Assembly (NCBI RefSeq): GCF_000217935.1 | Contig: NZ_AFHI01000023.1 | Coordinates: forward strand, 124,001 to 188,000 | Reading direction: 5' to 3' | Length of the DNA: 64,000 nucleotides | Source: Rheinheimera sp. A13L | Lineage (GTDB): Bacteria; Pseudomonadota; Gammaproteobacteria; Enterobacterales; Alteromonadaceae | In this document: positions 48,737 through 57,436 of the stretch, one piece after another | How positions within the stretch are numbered: position 1 is the stretch's first letter | Layout: the number at the start of each line of letters is the position of its first letter | Made by a program: the position numbers and the translations under genes | Notes under the pieces: generated by a model | Seen by the model: the letters and a program-made list of their open reading frames with translations, nothing else | Database searches by the model: none | Told to the model about the DNA's origin: nothing

Positions 48737-51700
48737 ATGAAGGCCTCAGCCGATGATCCATTTGTCACATTCTGGCAAGGCGGCTATGAAGGAGCCGACC
48801 ATATAAATCGTGCACAAAAAGCCTTATCGATGAATCAGTCTACCGGGCATTCAGGCAACGCCTTTGACGATTATGTACTGCTGCAAAAGTTTGGCATCCG
48901 AACGGTCAGAGAATCCATTGGCTGGCGTCTGACAGAGATCAACAATGAATTTGATTTTTCTTCCGTTGAGCCAAGAGCCCGTGCTGCTCAGCAATTAGGG
49001 CTCCAAATTTGCTGGACCTTTTGTCATTATGGCTGGCCCGAAGATATCGATGTTTATTCAGCTGAATTTATTACACGTTTCGCCCGTTTTTGCCGCGCCG
49101 CCGCAGAGTTTTTAGCGCCTTTTTCAGATCGTCCACCCATTTATTCTCCGCTCAATGAAATTTCTTTTACCAGTTGGGGGCTTTCCGTTCATTTGTTCCA
49201 TTGTAAAAACATGTTTGATGAACGTGCTCATACAGAGGCAAAACGTCAGTTGGTACGAGCTACTTTGGCTGGCTGTGATGCGATTTGGCAAGTCAGTCCG
49301 GACGCGCGTTTTATGCATTGTGATCCAGTTATTCATGTGGTTGCTCCGCCGGAACACCCAGAGTGGCAGCAGTGGGCAACCGACTGGAATTCAGCTCAGT
49401 ACGATTCGTGGGACATGTTATGTGGCAGACGTGAACCAGAGTTAGGTGGGCATCCACGTTATCTCGATATCATCGGTGCTAATTACTATCACGACAATCA
49501 ATGGGAATGTGGCACTTACAACAAATTGTGGTGGCATTTAGCTGACTCGCGCCGCCGGCCACTGCACGACATATTAGCCGAACTGCACCAGCGTTATCAG
49601 CGCCCGATACTGCTGGCAGAAACCAGTCATGTTGGCAGTGGCCGTGGGATCTGGATCAAACAAGTTGCTGCCGAAATGGCGCTCGCTTTACAAAAAGGCG
49701 TGACCTGCCTTGGTGTGTGTTTGTACCCGCTGATCGACCGGCATGACTGGGAAAACGACAGCTATTGGCATCACAGCGGGCTGTGGGATATCGCCAATGC
49801 TCCTCAAAATATGCAACGAACATTGCCTTTCTCTTATGCCGCCGGGCTTCGGCAAGCACAACGATTTATTGAAAACTTTCAAATGAATACCTCTATCCAC
49901 ATTAGATCAGGAGTTTATATGCCAACCATTATTGTATTTTGCCATCTGCGCTGGGATTTCGTGTATCAAAGACCTCAGCACCTGTTGAGCCAACTGGCAC
50001 AACATTTTGAAATTATTGTAGTGGAAGAACCCTTTTATCACGCAGGAAAAAGTTTTCTTAAAACCTATACACCAGCACCTAACATTACTGTATGCCAACC
50101 CCATACACCTGTTCATGCCACAGGCTTTCACGATGATCAGTTAGCAGAACTTGAGCCTTTAATTGCAACATTGGTTCGGGATGGCGAAAATCCAATCGTC
50201 TGGTTTTATACGCCTATGGCATTGCCTTTGTTAAAACAACTACATGCAAAGATGGTGGTTTATGACTGCATGGACGAACTGTCTGCCTTTCAGAATGCGC
50301 CCAAACAGCTGTTACAACGCGAAAAAGCTTTGCTGAATAGTGCAGATATTGTATTTACCGGCGGCCCAAGTTTGTATCAGGCCAAACGCAACTTACATCC
50401 CAACGTACATTGTTTTCCAAGCAGCGTCGATGCCGTACATTTTGAGCAGGCGTTGGATCGCAGTAATAGCCATCCATTGCAAGCTGCTCTTCACGGCCCC
50501 AAATTGGGGTTTTATGGCGTGATTGATGAGCGGCTGGATCTGAATTTAATAGCTGCACTTGCGGATGCACACTCAGACTGGCACATCATTATTGTTGGGC
50601 CTGTGGTTAAAATTAATCCCGATACCTTACCCAGAAGGGCGAATATTCATTATTTTGGCCAACAACCTTATCAGGCCTTGCCACAGTTTCTGGCGGAATG
50701 GGATTTATGCCTGCTGCCATTTGCGCTGAACGAGTCCACACGTTTTATCAGCCCTACCAAAGTATTGGAATACATGGCGGCACAATTGCCTGTGGTCAGC
50801 ACAGCTATCGAGGATGTGGTCACTCCTTATGGTGATATTGTGGCTATAGGCTATGACATTCCACACTTTATCGCTGCCTGTGAAACAGCCTTAGCGGCCT
50901 CAGAGTCACAAACAAAAAGAATGGCTGAAAAAATGCGGGCCTTAGTAGCGACCACCTCTTGGGAGCGCACTGGCAATTCGATGTTTCAACTGATCCGAGC
51001 ATTGGCACAGAAGGGCAAAACCAGCCGATCACAGTGTGAAGAGTCGGCAAGTGCGAACTCCGCCAATGTGGCGCACAGAGCTCTGAATATCAACTCACTC
51101 CGGCCTCAGCAGGCTATGCAGTCGGTCAGTTGTGCCATTATAGGCGCAGGCCCGACAGGCTTAAGTGCGGCCTATCATTTGGGGGAAGACACCTTGTTGC
51201 TGGAACGTAATGCGACAGTCGGTGGCTGGTGCCGATCCATCAAAGACAGTGGATTCACCTTTGATTACGCCGGTCATATTATGTTTTCCAATGACCCTTA
51301 TGTGTTAGAGCTGTACGATATTTTGTTAGGGGATAACCAACACTGGCAAAATCGTGAAGCCTGGGTTTACAGCAAAACTATTCATACGCGTTACCCGTTT
51401 CAAGGTGCGTTGTTTGGTTTACCTCCCGAGATTATTAAAGAGTGTATTGTTGGCGCTATTGATGCGCGCTACAAACCAGCCTCCTGCAACGAGCCGGCAG
51501 TCAGCCAAAATCCTAACTCCGCCTCTGGCCTGACATCAAGGACAGAAGATTGTTGTGCAGATGGCACCAGCGTCAGTGCAAAGCAGAGCAGCGTTTCCAG
51601 TATCAATAGCCCCCCCAATTTTGAAGACTTTATTTATGGCGTCTGGGGGGCTGGTATCGCCAAACATTTTGCCATCCCTTACAACAAAAAATTATGGACC

Positions 51701-52573
51701 ATCCCCTTAACGGAAATGGAAACCTCCTGGTTAGGAGGTCGTGTGCCTTTGCCTGATCTGGCGGAAATTATTGATGGTGCTTTGCAGCCCGTAGCAAAAT
51801 CTATGGGGCCTAATGCACGTTTTGGTTATCCGAAAAAAGGCGGATTTCAGGCCCTGGTGTCTGGTTTTGTGCCTCATATCAAAGGTCAAATCGAGCTCAA
51901 TACAGACGTAGTTCAATTATTGCCTGTCGAACACCTGATGGTGCTGGCTGACGGCCGACGATTTCGTTATGACAATTTAATCAGCACTATGCCGCTGCCT
52001 GAATTAGTACGCCTGATGGGAAATGAGGCCCCCAAAGAAGTGCAGGACGCTGCCCAGGGTTTACGCCATATATCGGTGCGCTGCGTCAACATCGGCATCA
52101 ATCGCGAAAAAGTTACCGATAAGCATTGGATTTATTACCCGGAAGACACTATTTTCCACCGCATTTTTTTGCAGGGCAATGCCAGCCCTGAATGTAATGC
52201 GCCTGGTGGTTTTGGCTTTACCTGCGAAATATCTTACTCGCCGTGGAAACCACTGCCAGTGGATGGTGACGAATTGATAGCCCGCTGCATCGAAGACTGT
52301 ATCAAAGTTGGGTTGATGACTAGTGAGGATCAAGTGATCACCGCGAATCTGGTGGATATGCCTTATGCCTATGTGATCTATGATCATTCACGAGCTGAAA
52401 ATGTCGCTTTAGTGAAAGTCTGGATGGAAACGCAGGATATCACGCTGGCCGGTCGTTATAGTGAATGGGAATACTATAATTCGGACCATGCATTTCTTGC
52501 TGGCAAAAAAGCCGCTGAAAAAGTGGGCCGTCAGATTAAATCTCAGAACAGAGTGTCAGAAGGCGATGCTTAG
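48737..52573 (+). CDS. Three-enzyme fusion: glycoside hydrolase - glycosyltransferase - UGM-like flavoprotein
   Basis: 1278 residues in one frame. Residues 1-380: clan-A glycoside hydrolase, acid/base Glu141 (YSPLNEISF) and nucleophile Glu295 (ILLAETSHVG). Residues 395-775: GT-B glycosyltransferase (IIVFCHLRWDFVYQRPQHLL; late RFISPTKVLEYMAAQLPVVS donor-site motif). Residues 794-1278: FAD protein like UDP-galactopyranose mutase/protoporphyrinogen oxidase (IIGAGPTGLSAAYHLG; FTFDYAGHIMFS; KLWTIPLTEMETSWLGGRVP) with a Ser/Cys-rich insert near 914-955. An AGGAG site (49909-49913) stands six bases before Met395, so domain 2 onward may also be made separately. Likely role: exopolysaccharide or surface glycan synthesis. 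No ribosome site precedes the first ATG. Confidence 0.85.
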   Translation: MKASADDPFVTFWQGGYEGADHINRAQKALSMNQSTGHSGNAFDDYVLLQKFGIRTVRESIGWRLTEINNEFDFSSVEPRARAAQQLGLQICWTFCHYGWPEDIDVYSAEFITRFARFCRAAAEFLAPFSDRPPIYSPLNEISFTSWGLSVHLFHCKNMFDERAHTEAKRQLVRATLAGCDAIWQVSPDARFMHCDPVIHVVAPPEHPEWQQWATDWNSAQYDSWDMLCGRREPELGGHPRYLDIIGANYYHDNQWECGTYNKLWWHLADSRRRPLHDILAELHQRYQRPILLAETSHVGSGRGIWIKQVAAEMALALQKGVTCLGVCLYPLIDRHDWENDSYWHHSGLWDIANAPQNMQRTLPFSYAAGLRQAQRFIENFQMNTSIHIRSGVYMPTIIVFCHLRWDFVYQRPQHLLSQLAQHFEIIVVEEPFYHAGKSFLKTYTPAPNITVCQPHTPVHATGFHDDQLAELEPLIATLVRDGENPIVWFYTPMALPLLKQLHAKMVVYDCMDELSAFQNAPKQLLQREKALLNSADIVFTGGPSLYQAKRNLHPNVHCFPSSVDAVHFEQALDRSNSHPLQAALHGPKLGFYGVIDERLDLNLIAALADAHSDWHIIIVGPVVKINPDTLPRRANIHYFGQQPYQALPQFLAEWDLCLLPFALNESTRFISPTKVLEYMAAQLPVVSTAIEDVVTPYGDIVAIGYDIPHFIAACETALAASESQTKRMAEKMRALVATTSWERTGNSMFQLIRALAQKGKTSRSQCEESASANSANVAHRALNINSLRPQQAMQSVSCAIIGAGPTGLSAAYHLGEDTLLLERNATVGGWCRSIKDSGFTFDYAGHIMFSNDPYVLELYDILLGDNQHWQNREAWVYSKTIHTRYPFQGALFGLPPEIIKECIVGAIDARYKPASCNEPAVSQNPNSASGLTSRTEDCCADGTSVSAKQSSVSSINSPPNFEDFIYGVWGAGIAKHFAIPYNKKLWTIPLTEMETSWLGGRVPLPDLAEIIDGALQPVAKSMGPNARFGYPKKGGFQALVSGFVPHIKGQIELNTDVVQLLPVEHLMVLADGRRFRYDNLISTMPLPELVRLMGNEAPKEVQDAAQGLRHISVRCVNIGINREKVTDKHWIYYPEDTIFHRIFLQGNASPECNAPGGFGFTCEISYSPWKPLPVDGDELIARCIEDCIKVGLMTSEDQVITANLVDMPYAYVIYDHSRAENVALVKVWMETQDITLAGRYSEWEYYNSDHAFLAGKKAAEKVGRQIKSQNRVSEGDA

Positions 52574-52673
52574 AACTATGTTCTTCTTTGATAGTTCTTC
52601 TGAGATGCAACGCAAGCTTGTCATTGCAGTGCAACCTGGTGCTTTCAGTTAATAAAACTGTGACAAGGAAAAA

Positions 52674-52741
52674 CTCAATGCGGTTTGGGCGTTTGGAGCA
52701 GTAGCCATACAACACTGGTACTCCAAATGAACCGCATTGAG
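52674..52741. repeat. Two-part inverted repeat after the fusion gene
   Basis: CTCAATGCGGTT (52674-52685) pairs with AACCGCATTGAG (52730-52741), and the inner TTTGGAG (52692-52698) pairs with CTCCAAA (52721-52727). The 68-base structure lies between the convergent fusion gene and Crp/Fnr paralogue B and has no T-run; it may be a bidirectional terminator or a small mobile palindrome. Confidence 0.75.
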
Positions 52742-52859
52742 CAACCACAGAACAATTTAAACCATACCCTAGCGGGACTTGCGTTTTTGCTGTTTGTATA
52801 TATGTAAATGTACAGTTCAGCGCAAATTATAGGCTGAGAGAGTGAAAGCGCAGGGAAGG

Positions 52860-53588
52860 TTAAACTTTGGCCGTGTTTTTGGCCCAGGGTAATAAACGGT
52901 CTGACTCTTTACGCACTACGGCATAACATTCACAACTTAAGCTTTCAAGTTTAGCGCGATCAAGCACTTGAATACGGCCCCTGTGGTATTCAATCACCCC
53001 TAAACGCTGTAAGCGTCCTGCCGCGTCTGTGACTCCTTCACGGCGCACCCCGAGCATATTGGCGATCAGTTCCTGGGTCATCACCAGTTCATTCCCTTCC
53101 AGCCGGTCAAGTGACAACAACAACCAGCGACACAATTGCTGGTCAATAGAGTGATGGCGGTTACACACGGCGGTTTGAGCCATTTGTGTGATCAGGGACT
53201 GAGTGTAACGCAGCAAGGTATGCAGCAAAGCGCCATGACGATTAAATTCATCTTTTAGGCGTTGGCTCAATAAACGATAAGCCTGGCCAGCACTTTGTAC
53301 TATGGCCCTGCTGGTGGTGCTTTCGCCGCCCATAAATAGAGCGACACCAATTAAGCCTTCATTCCCCACCACCGAAATTTCGGCAGAAGCGCCACTTTCC
53401 ATCACATACAACAAGGAGACGATGGAATTGGTGGGGAAGTAGACATAACGCAATGTATCGCCGGATTCATACAAGACTTTGCCCAGAGGTAATTCAACCA
53501 ACTCCATATGGGGAAATAATCGTTCCTGAACCTCTGTAGGCAGGACGGCCAGCAGATGGTTTTGCTTCGGGCCTTTTAAATGAGGCAT
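52860..53588 (-). CDS. Crp/Fnr-family regulator, paralogue B
   Basis: 242 residues, over 90% identical by eye to paralogue A (45994-46719), with changes mostly in the first 40 residues and at the C-terminus. Same beta roll and the same recognition helix (NMLGVRREGVTDAAGRLQRLG), so both should bind the same DNA site. Start MPHLKGP follows an in-frame TAA and GGAG. The copies are in the same orientation and enclose the DUF4142, minisatellite and fusion genes, which suggests a segmental duplication. Confidence 0.9.
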   Translation of the reverse strand: MPHLKGPKQNHLLAVLPTEVQERLFPHMELVELPLGKVLYESGDTLRYVYFPTNSIVSLLYVMESGASAEISVVGNEGLIGVALFMGGESTTSRAIVQSAGQAYRLLSQRLKDEFNRHGALLHTLLRYTQSLITQMAQTAVCNRHHSIDQQLCRWLLLSLDRLEGNELVMTQELIANMLGVRREGVTDAAGRLQRLGVIEYHRGRIQVLDRAKLESLSCECYAVVRKESDRLLPWAKNTAKV

Positions 53589-53659
53589 TTAAAACTCCAT
53601 GTATAAATTTAAGGTAGAGACCGATCGACCCCAGCTTCAGCGTTTCTGGCCCTGAAGTC

Positions 53660-53675
53660 TGTACGTCGTCGTACA
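53660..53675. promoter_or_regulatory. Palindromic operator candidate upstream of paralogue B
   Basis: TGTACG-TCGT-CGTACA, 72 bases before the start codon; same arms and position as the 46793-46810 site of paralogue A. Confidence 0.6.
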
Positions 53676-53727
53676 TAGAGGTCTTAGCAAAAATAGTTAG
53701 TCTGTGATCCACAGCTTTAAACAGCGG

Positions 53728-54021
53728 TTATTCCTGAGCGTTTCGTTTTTTTTTCAACCAGTGCTGGCCCAACGTCAGGGCAACAGACCAAAGTAAGGCC
53801 GATTCTTTGCCATGAAGTTTATTTTTCAGTCCCATCAGCCAGGGGGCTGCACCTGACAGCTGTTGTTGTAACAACTTCATGCCCAAACTGCGGGGAAATT
53901 GTTCTACCTCTTGTTGCTGCTGTGGCCCTATATATTGCCGGATCAACAGACGTTGTTGTGCCATTTTCTGGCGTAGCAACAGGATCTGTACCTGCAGGGG
54001 TAATTCCTTGTCTTCATTCAT
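53728..54021 (-). CDS. YqjK-like small protein
   Basis: 97 residues, Gln/Leu-rich helical N-terminal part (LQVQILLLRQKMAQQRLLIRQYI), then a hydrophobic AAPWLMGLKNKL and SALLWSVALTLGQHWLKKK. Recognised mainly by position: it follows genes of YqjD and YqjE type and overlaps the YqjE-like gene by four bases (ATGA), as yqjK does in enterobacteria. Weak sequence similarity; function unknown. Confidence 0.6.
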   Translation of the reverse strand: MNEDKELPLQVQILLLRQKMAQQRLLIRQYIGPQQQQEVEQFPRSLGMKLLQQQLSGAAPWLMGLKNKLHGKESALLWSVALTLGQHWLKKKRNAQE

Positions 54022-54431
54022 ACCTGACGCCTTAACAGCTGAAGGTCGGTTTTTAGCTCCTGATAACTTGTGCTAAATGCATTCTGACCTTTTTTGCCCA
54101 AGTGCTGGATTATAAAAAAACAGGCTGTGGCTAATAAGGTAAAAAACACAGGCAAAGCCCAGATAAATAACCTAAAACTTTCGTTATTTCTGTTCAGGTA
54201 AAGCAAAGCAAAACCAGCAAAGAGAAAGGCTAAAAACACAAAACTGATGCTCAGCACACTGTAGAGCATGATCCATTGCAAACGGCGCTTTTCCTGCTGC
54301 CATTCCAAATGCATCAACTGACCATGTAAACCCAGTTGTGTGATCAGTTGCGGACTGGCTTTATCGAGCAACCAGAGCCAGCGGGCAGGATCAAAACCAA
54401 CCGAAGCATTTTCCATTTCAGGTGTCGACAT
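54018..54431 (-). CDS. Phage-holin-like/YqjE-type membrane protein
   Basis: 137 residues from the ATG at 54431 (GGAG upstream). N-terminal amphipathic part (ARWLWLLDKASPQLITQLGLHGQLMHLEWQQEKRR), then two membrane helices (LYSVLSISFVFLAFLFAGFALLYL; LFIWALPVFFTLLATACFFII) and a basic tail. This matches the YqjE (phage holin 3_6) family, encoded with YqjD. Probably inner-membrane stress protein. Confidence 0.8.
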   Translation of the reverse strand: MSTPEMENASVGFDPARWLWLLDKASPQLITQLGLHGQLMHLEWQQEKRRLQWIMLYSVLSISFVFLAFLFAGFALLYLNRNNESFRLFIWALPVFFTLLATACFFIIQHLGKKGQNAFSTSYQELKTDLQLLRRQV

Positions 54432-54480
54432 GCAAACTCCATTTAGAAAAACCGACCTCAAAGGGTCGGCGTATCTCAAA

Positions 54481-54831
54481 TCATTTAGAACCTGAACCGC
54501 TACAACGGGCGACAAAGGCGCCTAATATGAAGCTGGCGGCTGCACAGACAGCAATAGACTGCCATGGCTGCTGGTGTACATAACGGTCTGTTACTTCAGC
54601 AGAGTGACGTGCTTTGGCGGCAAAGTTATGACCTATATCTTCCACTGAGGCTTTGGCTGTCGCCACACGTTCAGTTAGCTTCTTCTTGGCTTGCTCAAAT
54701 TCCGCTCCGGTTAATGAAGTGGTGGTTTTGAGTAAATCTTCGATGTCAGCAATAAAATTGTGGAATTCATCGGTTAACGCCGGGCCGCTCTGGCTTGAGT
54801 TTGGAGCTGCGCCATCGGTACGAGTTGGCAT
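54481..54831 (-). CDS. YqjD/ElaB-like (DUF883) membrane-anchored protein
   Basis: 116 residues. Soluble helical part with ADIEDLLKTTTSLTGAEFEQAKKKLTERVATAK and SVEDIGHNFAAKARHSAEVTDRYVHQQPWQSIAVCAAASFILGAFVARC, where the last helix is the membrane anchor. This is the DUF883 pattern; E. coli YqjD and ElaB tether stationary-phase ribosomes to the inner membrane. AAGGA precedes the ATG. First gene of the yqjD-yqjE-yqjK-like group; divergent from the DUF4398 gene. Confidence 0.88.
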   Translation of the reverse strand: MPTRTDGAAPNSSQSGPALTDEFHNFIADIEDLLKTTTSLTGAEFEQAKKKLTERVATAKASVEDIGHNFAAKARHSAEVTDRYVHQQPWQSIAVCAAASFILGAFVARCSGSGSK

Positions 54832-55154
54832 AAATACATCCTTTTATGAGGTGGCAATCTGGTCCCTGAAAAATCTTAATTTCAAATCCTTTTGCTCAGA
54901 GTGAAGGGCCAGACTATAACACCTAAATACTGCTGTATGTGGGTCAGAGCACAAAGTAGCTAATTAACTTTGTTTTAAATTTTTATTGTTGTCATTTTTA
55001 CATTGAAAGTAACAGTGTTATATGAGCGCCAGCGCACCGATGACTTTGATTTTAAGGTTCAGTATGCAAAAACAGGCAGGCTCGTATCGGTTGAGTTTCA
55101 GGAAGAGCTTTGCTGTTTGTTGTTGTTTTTTGATTATTGAATCAGGGAGTTACC
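54832..55154. other. Divergent AT-rich promoter gap
   Basis: 323 bases between the YqjD-like gene and the DUF4398 gene. The middle (54955-55020) is AT-rich (TTTTAAATTTTTATTGTTG) and must hold promoters for both directions. No palindrome, hairpin or gene stands out. Confidence 0.5.
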
Positions 55155-55574
55155 ATGTATCTATCCACGAATTTATCTTCGTATTTCTCAAGCCGCTATC
55201 CATCTGTACGCAACACTGTATTGATGTTAAGCCTGACGGCCGTACTTGCCTCTTGTGCATCAGCACCGGAAGCCCCTGTAGGCCAAATTCAGGCGGCAGA
55301 ACAAGCTATAGCAGCGGCTGAGCGTATTACAGCAAGTGATTACGCCTTGCCTGAATTGCTGGAAGCCAGGGCCGATTTAGTGTCAGCCCGTACTGCAGTT
55401 CAGAATGAAGACATGCTGGCAGCCAGCCGCTATGCCGAGTTATCCAAAGCTGGTGCTGAACTGGCGTCAGCCCGTGCCGGTGAAGGGAAAGTCCGCGCTG
55501 TGATTGACGATATGCAAAAAAATATCGATGTGTTAAAGCAGGAAATGCAACGTAAAACAGGACAAATGCAATGA
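55155..55574 (+). CDS. DUF4398 lipoprotein
   Basis: 139 residues. Lipoprotein signal ending LTAVLASCAS. Mature helical DUF4398 domain: GQIQAAEQAIAAAERITASDYALPELLEARADLVSARTAV, with the repeated Ala/Leu heptads of a coiled coil continuing to the end (AVIDDMQKNIDVLKQEMQ). Start 55155 has GGGAG seven bases upstream. Overlaps the next gene by four bases; both probably sit on the inner face of the outer membrane. Confidence 0.87.
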   Translation: MYLSTNLSSYFSSRYPSVRNTVLMLSLTAVLASCASAPEAPVGQIQAAEQAIAAAERITASDYALPELLEARADLVSARTAVQNEDMLAASRYAELSKAGAELASARAGEGKVRAVIDDMQKNIDVLKQEMQRKTGQMQ

Positions 55575-56434
55575 AAATTCTAACAGGTACAACCCCAATC
55601 CTTGTGTTGGTTGCTGGTGTGATGACCTTATCTGCCTGTAGCTCTAAAGTCGAGAAACCTGAAGGCTCTTTTGCTGTCAGGCAAAAACTGACTGCATTGC
55701 AGGCCGATCCTAATCTGGCCAACAGAGCTGTATTGCCAGTACAGCAAGCCGCAACTGCTGTATTAACTGCTGAGCAACCGACCAAAGACAAAGCCCTGGC
55801 CATGTACAGAGTCAAGCTGGCGGATAAAAAAGTGGAAATAGCCAAAGCTGTAGCCCAAACCAGTTATCTGGACGAACAATACAAAACCTTAGGTGCACAA
55901 CAAGCAGGTGCGAGGCTGGATTCCCGAACTCAGGAAGCGGATGCAGCCCGGTACGACGCTAAATTGGCCAGGCAGGATGCAACCACAGCTCAGGCTGAAT
56001 CAGAATTGGCCAGACAACAAGCTCTGGAATTACAGCAACAGATCACGGAGCTGAACGCAAAAGAAACCGAAAGAGGCTGGGTGGTGACTTTGGGTGATGT
56101 GCTCTTTGATACAGGCCGTGCTGAGCTCAAAGAAGGTTCGCTGAACAACTTATCGAAACTGTCCGCCTTTTTAAATCGTTATCAGGATCGCACTGTGCAG
56201 ATTGAAGGTCATACCGACAGTATTGGCAGTTCAGATTCTAATCAGGGTTTGTCAGAACGCCGGGCCAATTCGGTGCGCCGTTATCTGGAAGCTCAGGGCA
56301 TTGCCTCTAATCGCTTAACGGCCAGAGGTTTAGGTGAGCATGCACCGGTCAGCGGCAACGATTCTGCCGCCAGCCGTCAGCAAAACCGCAGAGTAGAAGT
56401 CATTATTGCCAATACAGCTGCAGCACCACTTTAG
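55571..56434 (+). CDS. OmpA-family peptidoglycan-binding lipoprotein
   Basis: 287 residues. Lipobox TLSACS; a helical DUF4398-like region with a long Gln/Ala coiled coil (residues 70-165); then an OmpA C-terminal domain: GDVLFDTGRAELKEGSLNNLSKLSAFL, VQIEGHTDSIGSSDSNQGLSERRANSVRRYL, GLGEHAPVSGN, QQNRRVEVII. The Asp and Arg that hold meso-diaminopimelate are present. It should tie the outer membrane to the wall. Coupled to the preceding DUF4398 gene. Confidence 0.92.
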   Translation: MKILTGTTPILVLVAGVMTLSACSSKVEKPEGSFAVRQKLTALQADPNLANRAVLPVQQAATAVLTAEQPTKDKALAMYRVKLADKKVEIAKAVAQTSYLDEQYKTLGAQQAGARLDSRTQEADAARYDAKLARQDATTAQAESELARQQALELQQQITELNAKETERGWVVTLGDVLFDTGRAELKEGSLNNLSKLSAFLNRYQDRTVQIEGHTDSIGSSDSNQGLSERRANSVRRYLEAQGIASNRLTARGLGEHAPVSGNDSAASRQQNRRVEVIIANTAAAPL

Positions 56435-56462
56435 TCTGAAAAAGACTACAGGAGCTTTGTTG

Positions 56463-56741
56463 ATGAAAACCCGTAGTAAACCACAGGATCAGGCAGCGAT
56501 ATCCGCTGCCGGGTCTTTGCCTGATCAGCACCAAGTCTGGTTGCTGAATCTCGATGCAGCGCATCAATGCTGGAATAAGTTATCCAAAGCTGATTTGCTG
56601 CAATCAGAAGGTATGCCCCATAGACTAAGCCGCTTGTTACAGGAGCACTATGCGCTCTCCAGAGAACAGGCGGATCATCAAATCAGCAGCTTTAAACAAA
56701 GCTGTCAGCTCTCGCCAGACCAGCCTGAACATCATAAATGA
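56463..56741 (+). CDS. CsbD-like small protein, second copy
   Basis: 92 residues from the ATG at 56463 (AGGAG upstream). The core HQCWNKLSKADLLQSEGMPHRLSRLLQEHYALSREQADHQISSF aligns with the C-terminal half of the protein at 43195-43542. N-terminus basic and flexible. Same predicted role in general or osmotic stress. Follows the OmpA-type lipoprotein by 28 bases and is followed by a terminator. Confidence 0.75.
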   Translation: MKTRSKPQDQAAISAAGSLPDQHQVWLLNLDAAHQCWNKLSKADLLQSEGMPHRLSRLLQEHYALSREQADHQISSFKQSCQLSPDQPEHHK

Positions 56742-56752
56742 TGCATTAAATC

Positions 56753-56791
56753 AATCAGATGGTTTAAAAGTCCGTCTGATTTGTCTTTTTT
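56753..56791 (+). terminator. Terminator after the second CsbD-like gene
   Basis: AATCAGATGG (56753-56762) pairs with CCGTCTGATT (56772-56781) with one G-T pair, followed by TGTCTTTTTT. Closes the DUF4398-OmpA-CsbD operon. Confidence 0.85.
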
Positions 56792-56800
56792 GTCAATTGA

Positions 56801-56814
56801 GTGCGTTAACGCAC
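56801..56814. promoter_or_regulatory. Perfect 14-bp palindrome upstream of the ferritin-like gene
   Basis: GTGCGTTAACGCAC, 57 bases before the start codon of the ferritin-like gene and just after the terminator. Good candidate operator; I cannot name the regulator. Confidence 0.5.
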
Positions 56815-56870
56815 ATTCGGTTTGATTTTTGTACAGTAAGTTAACTCCCATGGTCCAACAGGAGCTGCTT

Positions 56871-57413
56871 ATGAGTATTGAAATTACCGAACATCAACTA
56901 TTACGCCAGCATGCCAGACAACATCTGGAAACAGGTGCTGTCACTCATGGTTATCAGGCGGGGCGCAGTGAACTGGTGCATTTATTAAATGCTGCTTTAG
57001 CTTCTGAGCTGATTTGTGTACTGCGCTATCGCAGTCATTATTTTTTAGCCAAAGGTATTCATGCCAACACAGTGGCGGCAGAGTTTTTAGAACATTCCAA
57101 CGAAGAACTGCAACATGTGGACTGGCTGGCTGCGCGCATAGTGCAATTGGGTGGTGAGCCTGATTTTTCTCCACAAGGCGTCATTGAACGAGGCCAGTCC
57201 ATATTTGGCACAGGTCAGAATTTATATGAAATGATCAAAGAAAACCTGATTGAAGAGCGGGTGGCTATTGATCATTACAAAGAAGTGCTGGGGTTTATTG
57301 GTGACGATGATCCCACCAGTACTGCGCTTATTCAGAAGATTTTACAAACCGAAGAAGAGCATGCCAATGAACTGGCCAGCTTATTATGGGGGCTGCCGGA
57401 GCAGCACAATTAG
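56871..57413 (+). CDS. Ferritin-like/bacterioferritin-type protein
   Basis: 180-residue four-helix protein. Di-iron ligands typical of ferritin-like folds are visible: LASELICVLRYRSHYF (first Glu), FLEHSNEELQHVDWLAARI (E...ExxH), ENLIEERVAIDHYKEVLGF (Glu...H) and ILQTEEEHANELASLL (ExxH). The sequence resembles bacterioferritin-related proteins of stress clusters rather than true heme-binding Bfr. Likely oxidises and stores iron or detoxifies peroxide. Start 56871 has CAGGAG upstream. The next gene begins 24 bases later. Confidence 0.85.
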   Translation: MSIEITEHQLLRQHARQHLETGAVTHGYQAGRSELVHLLNAALASELICVLRYRSHYFLAKGIHANTVAAEFLEHSNEELQHVDWLAARIVQLGGEPDFSPQGVIERGQSIFGTGQNLYEMIKENLIEERVAIDHYKEVLGFIGDDDPTSTALIQKILQTEEEHANELASLLWGLPEQHN

Positions 57414-57436
57414 ACAAAGCACCAGGAATGGAATCG

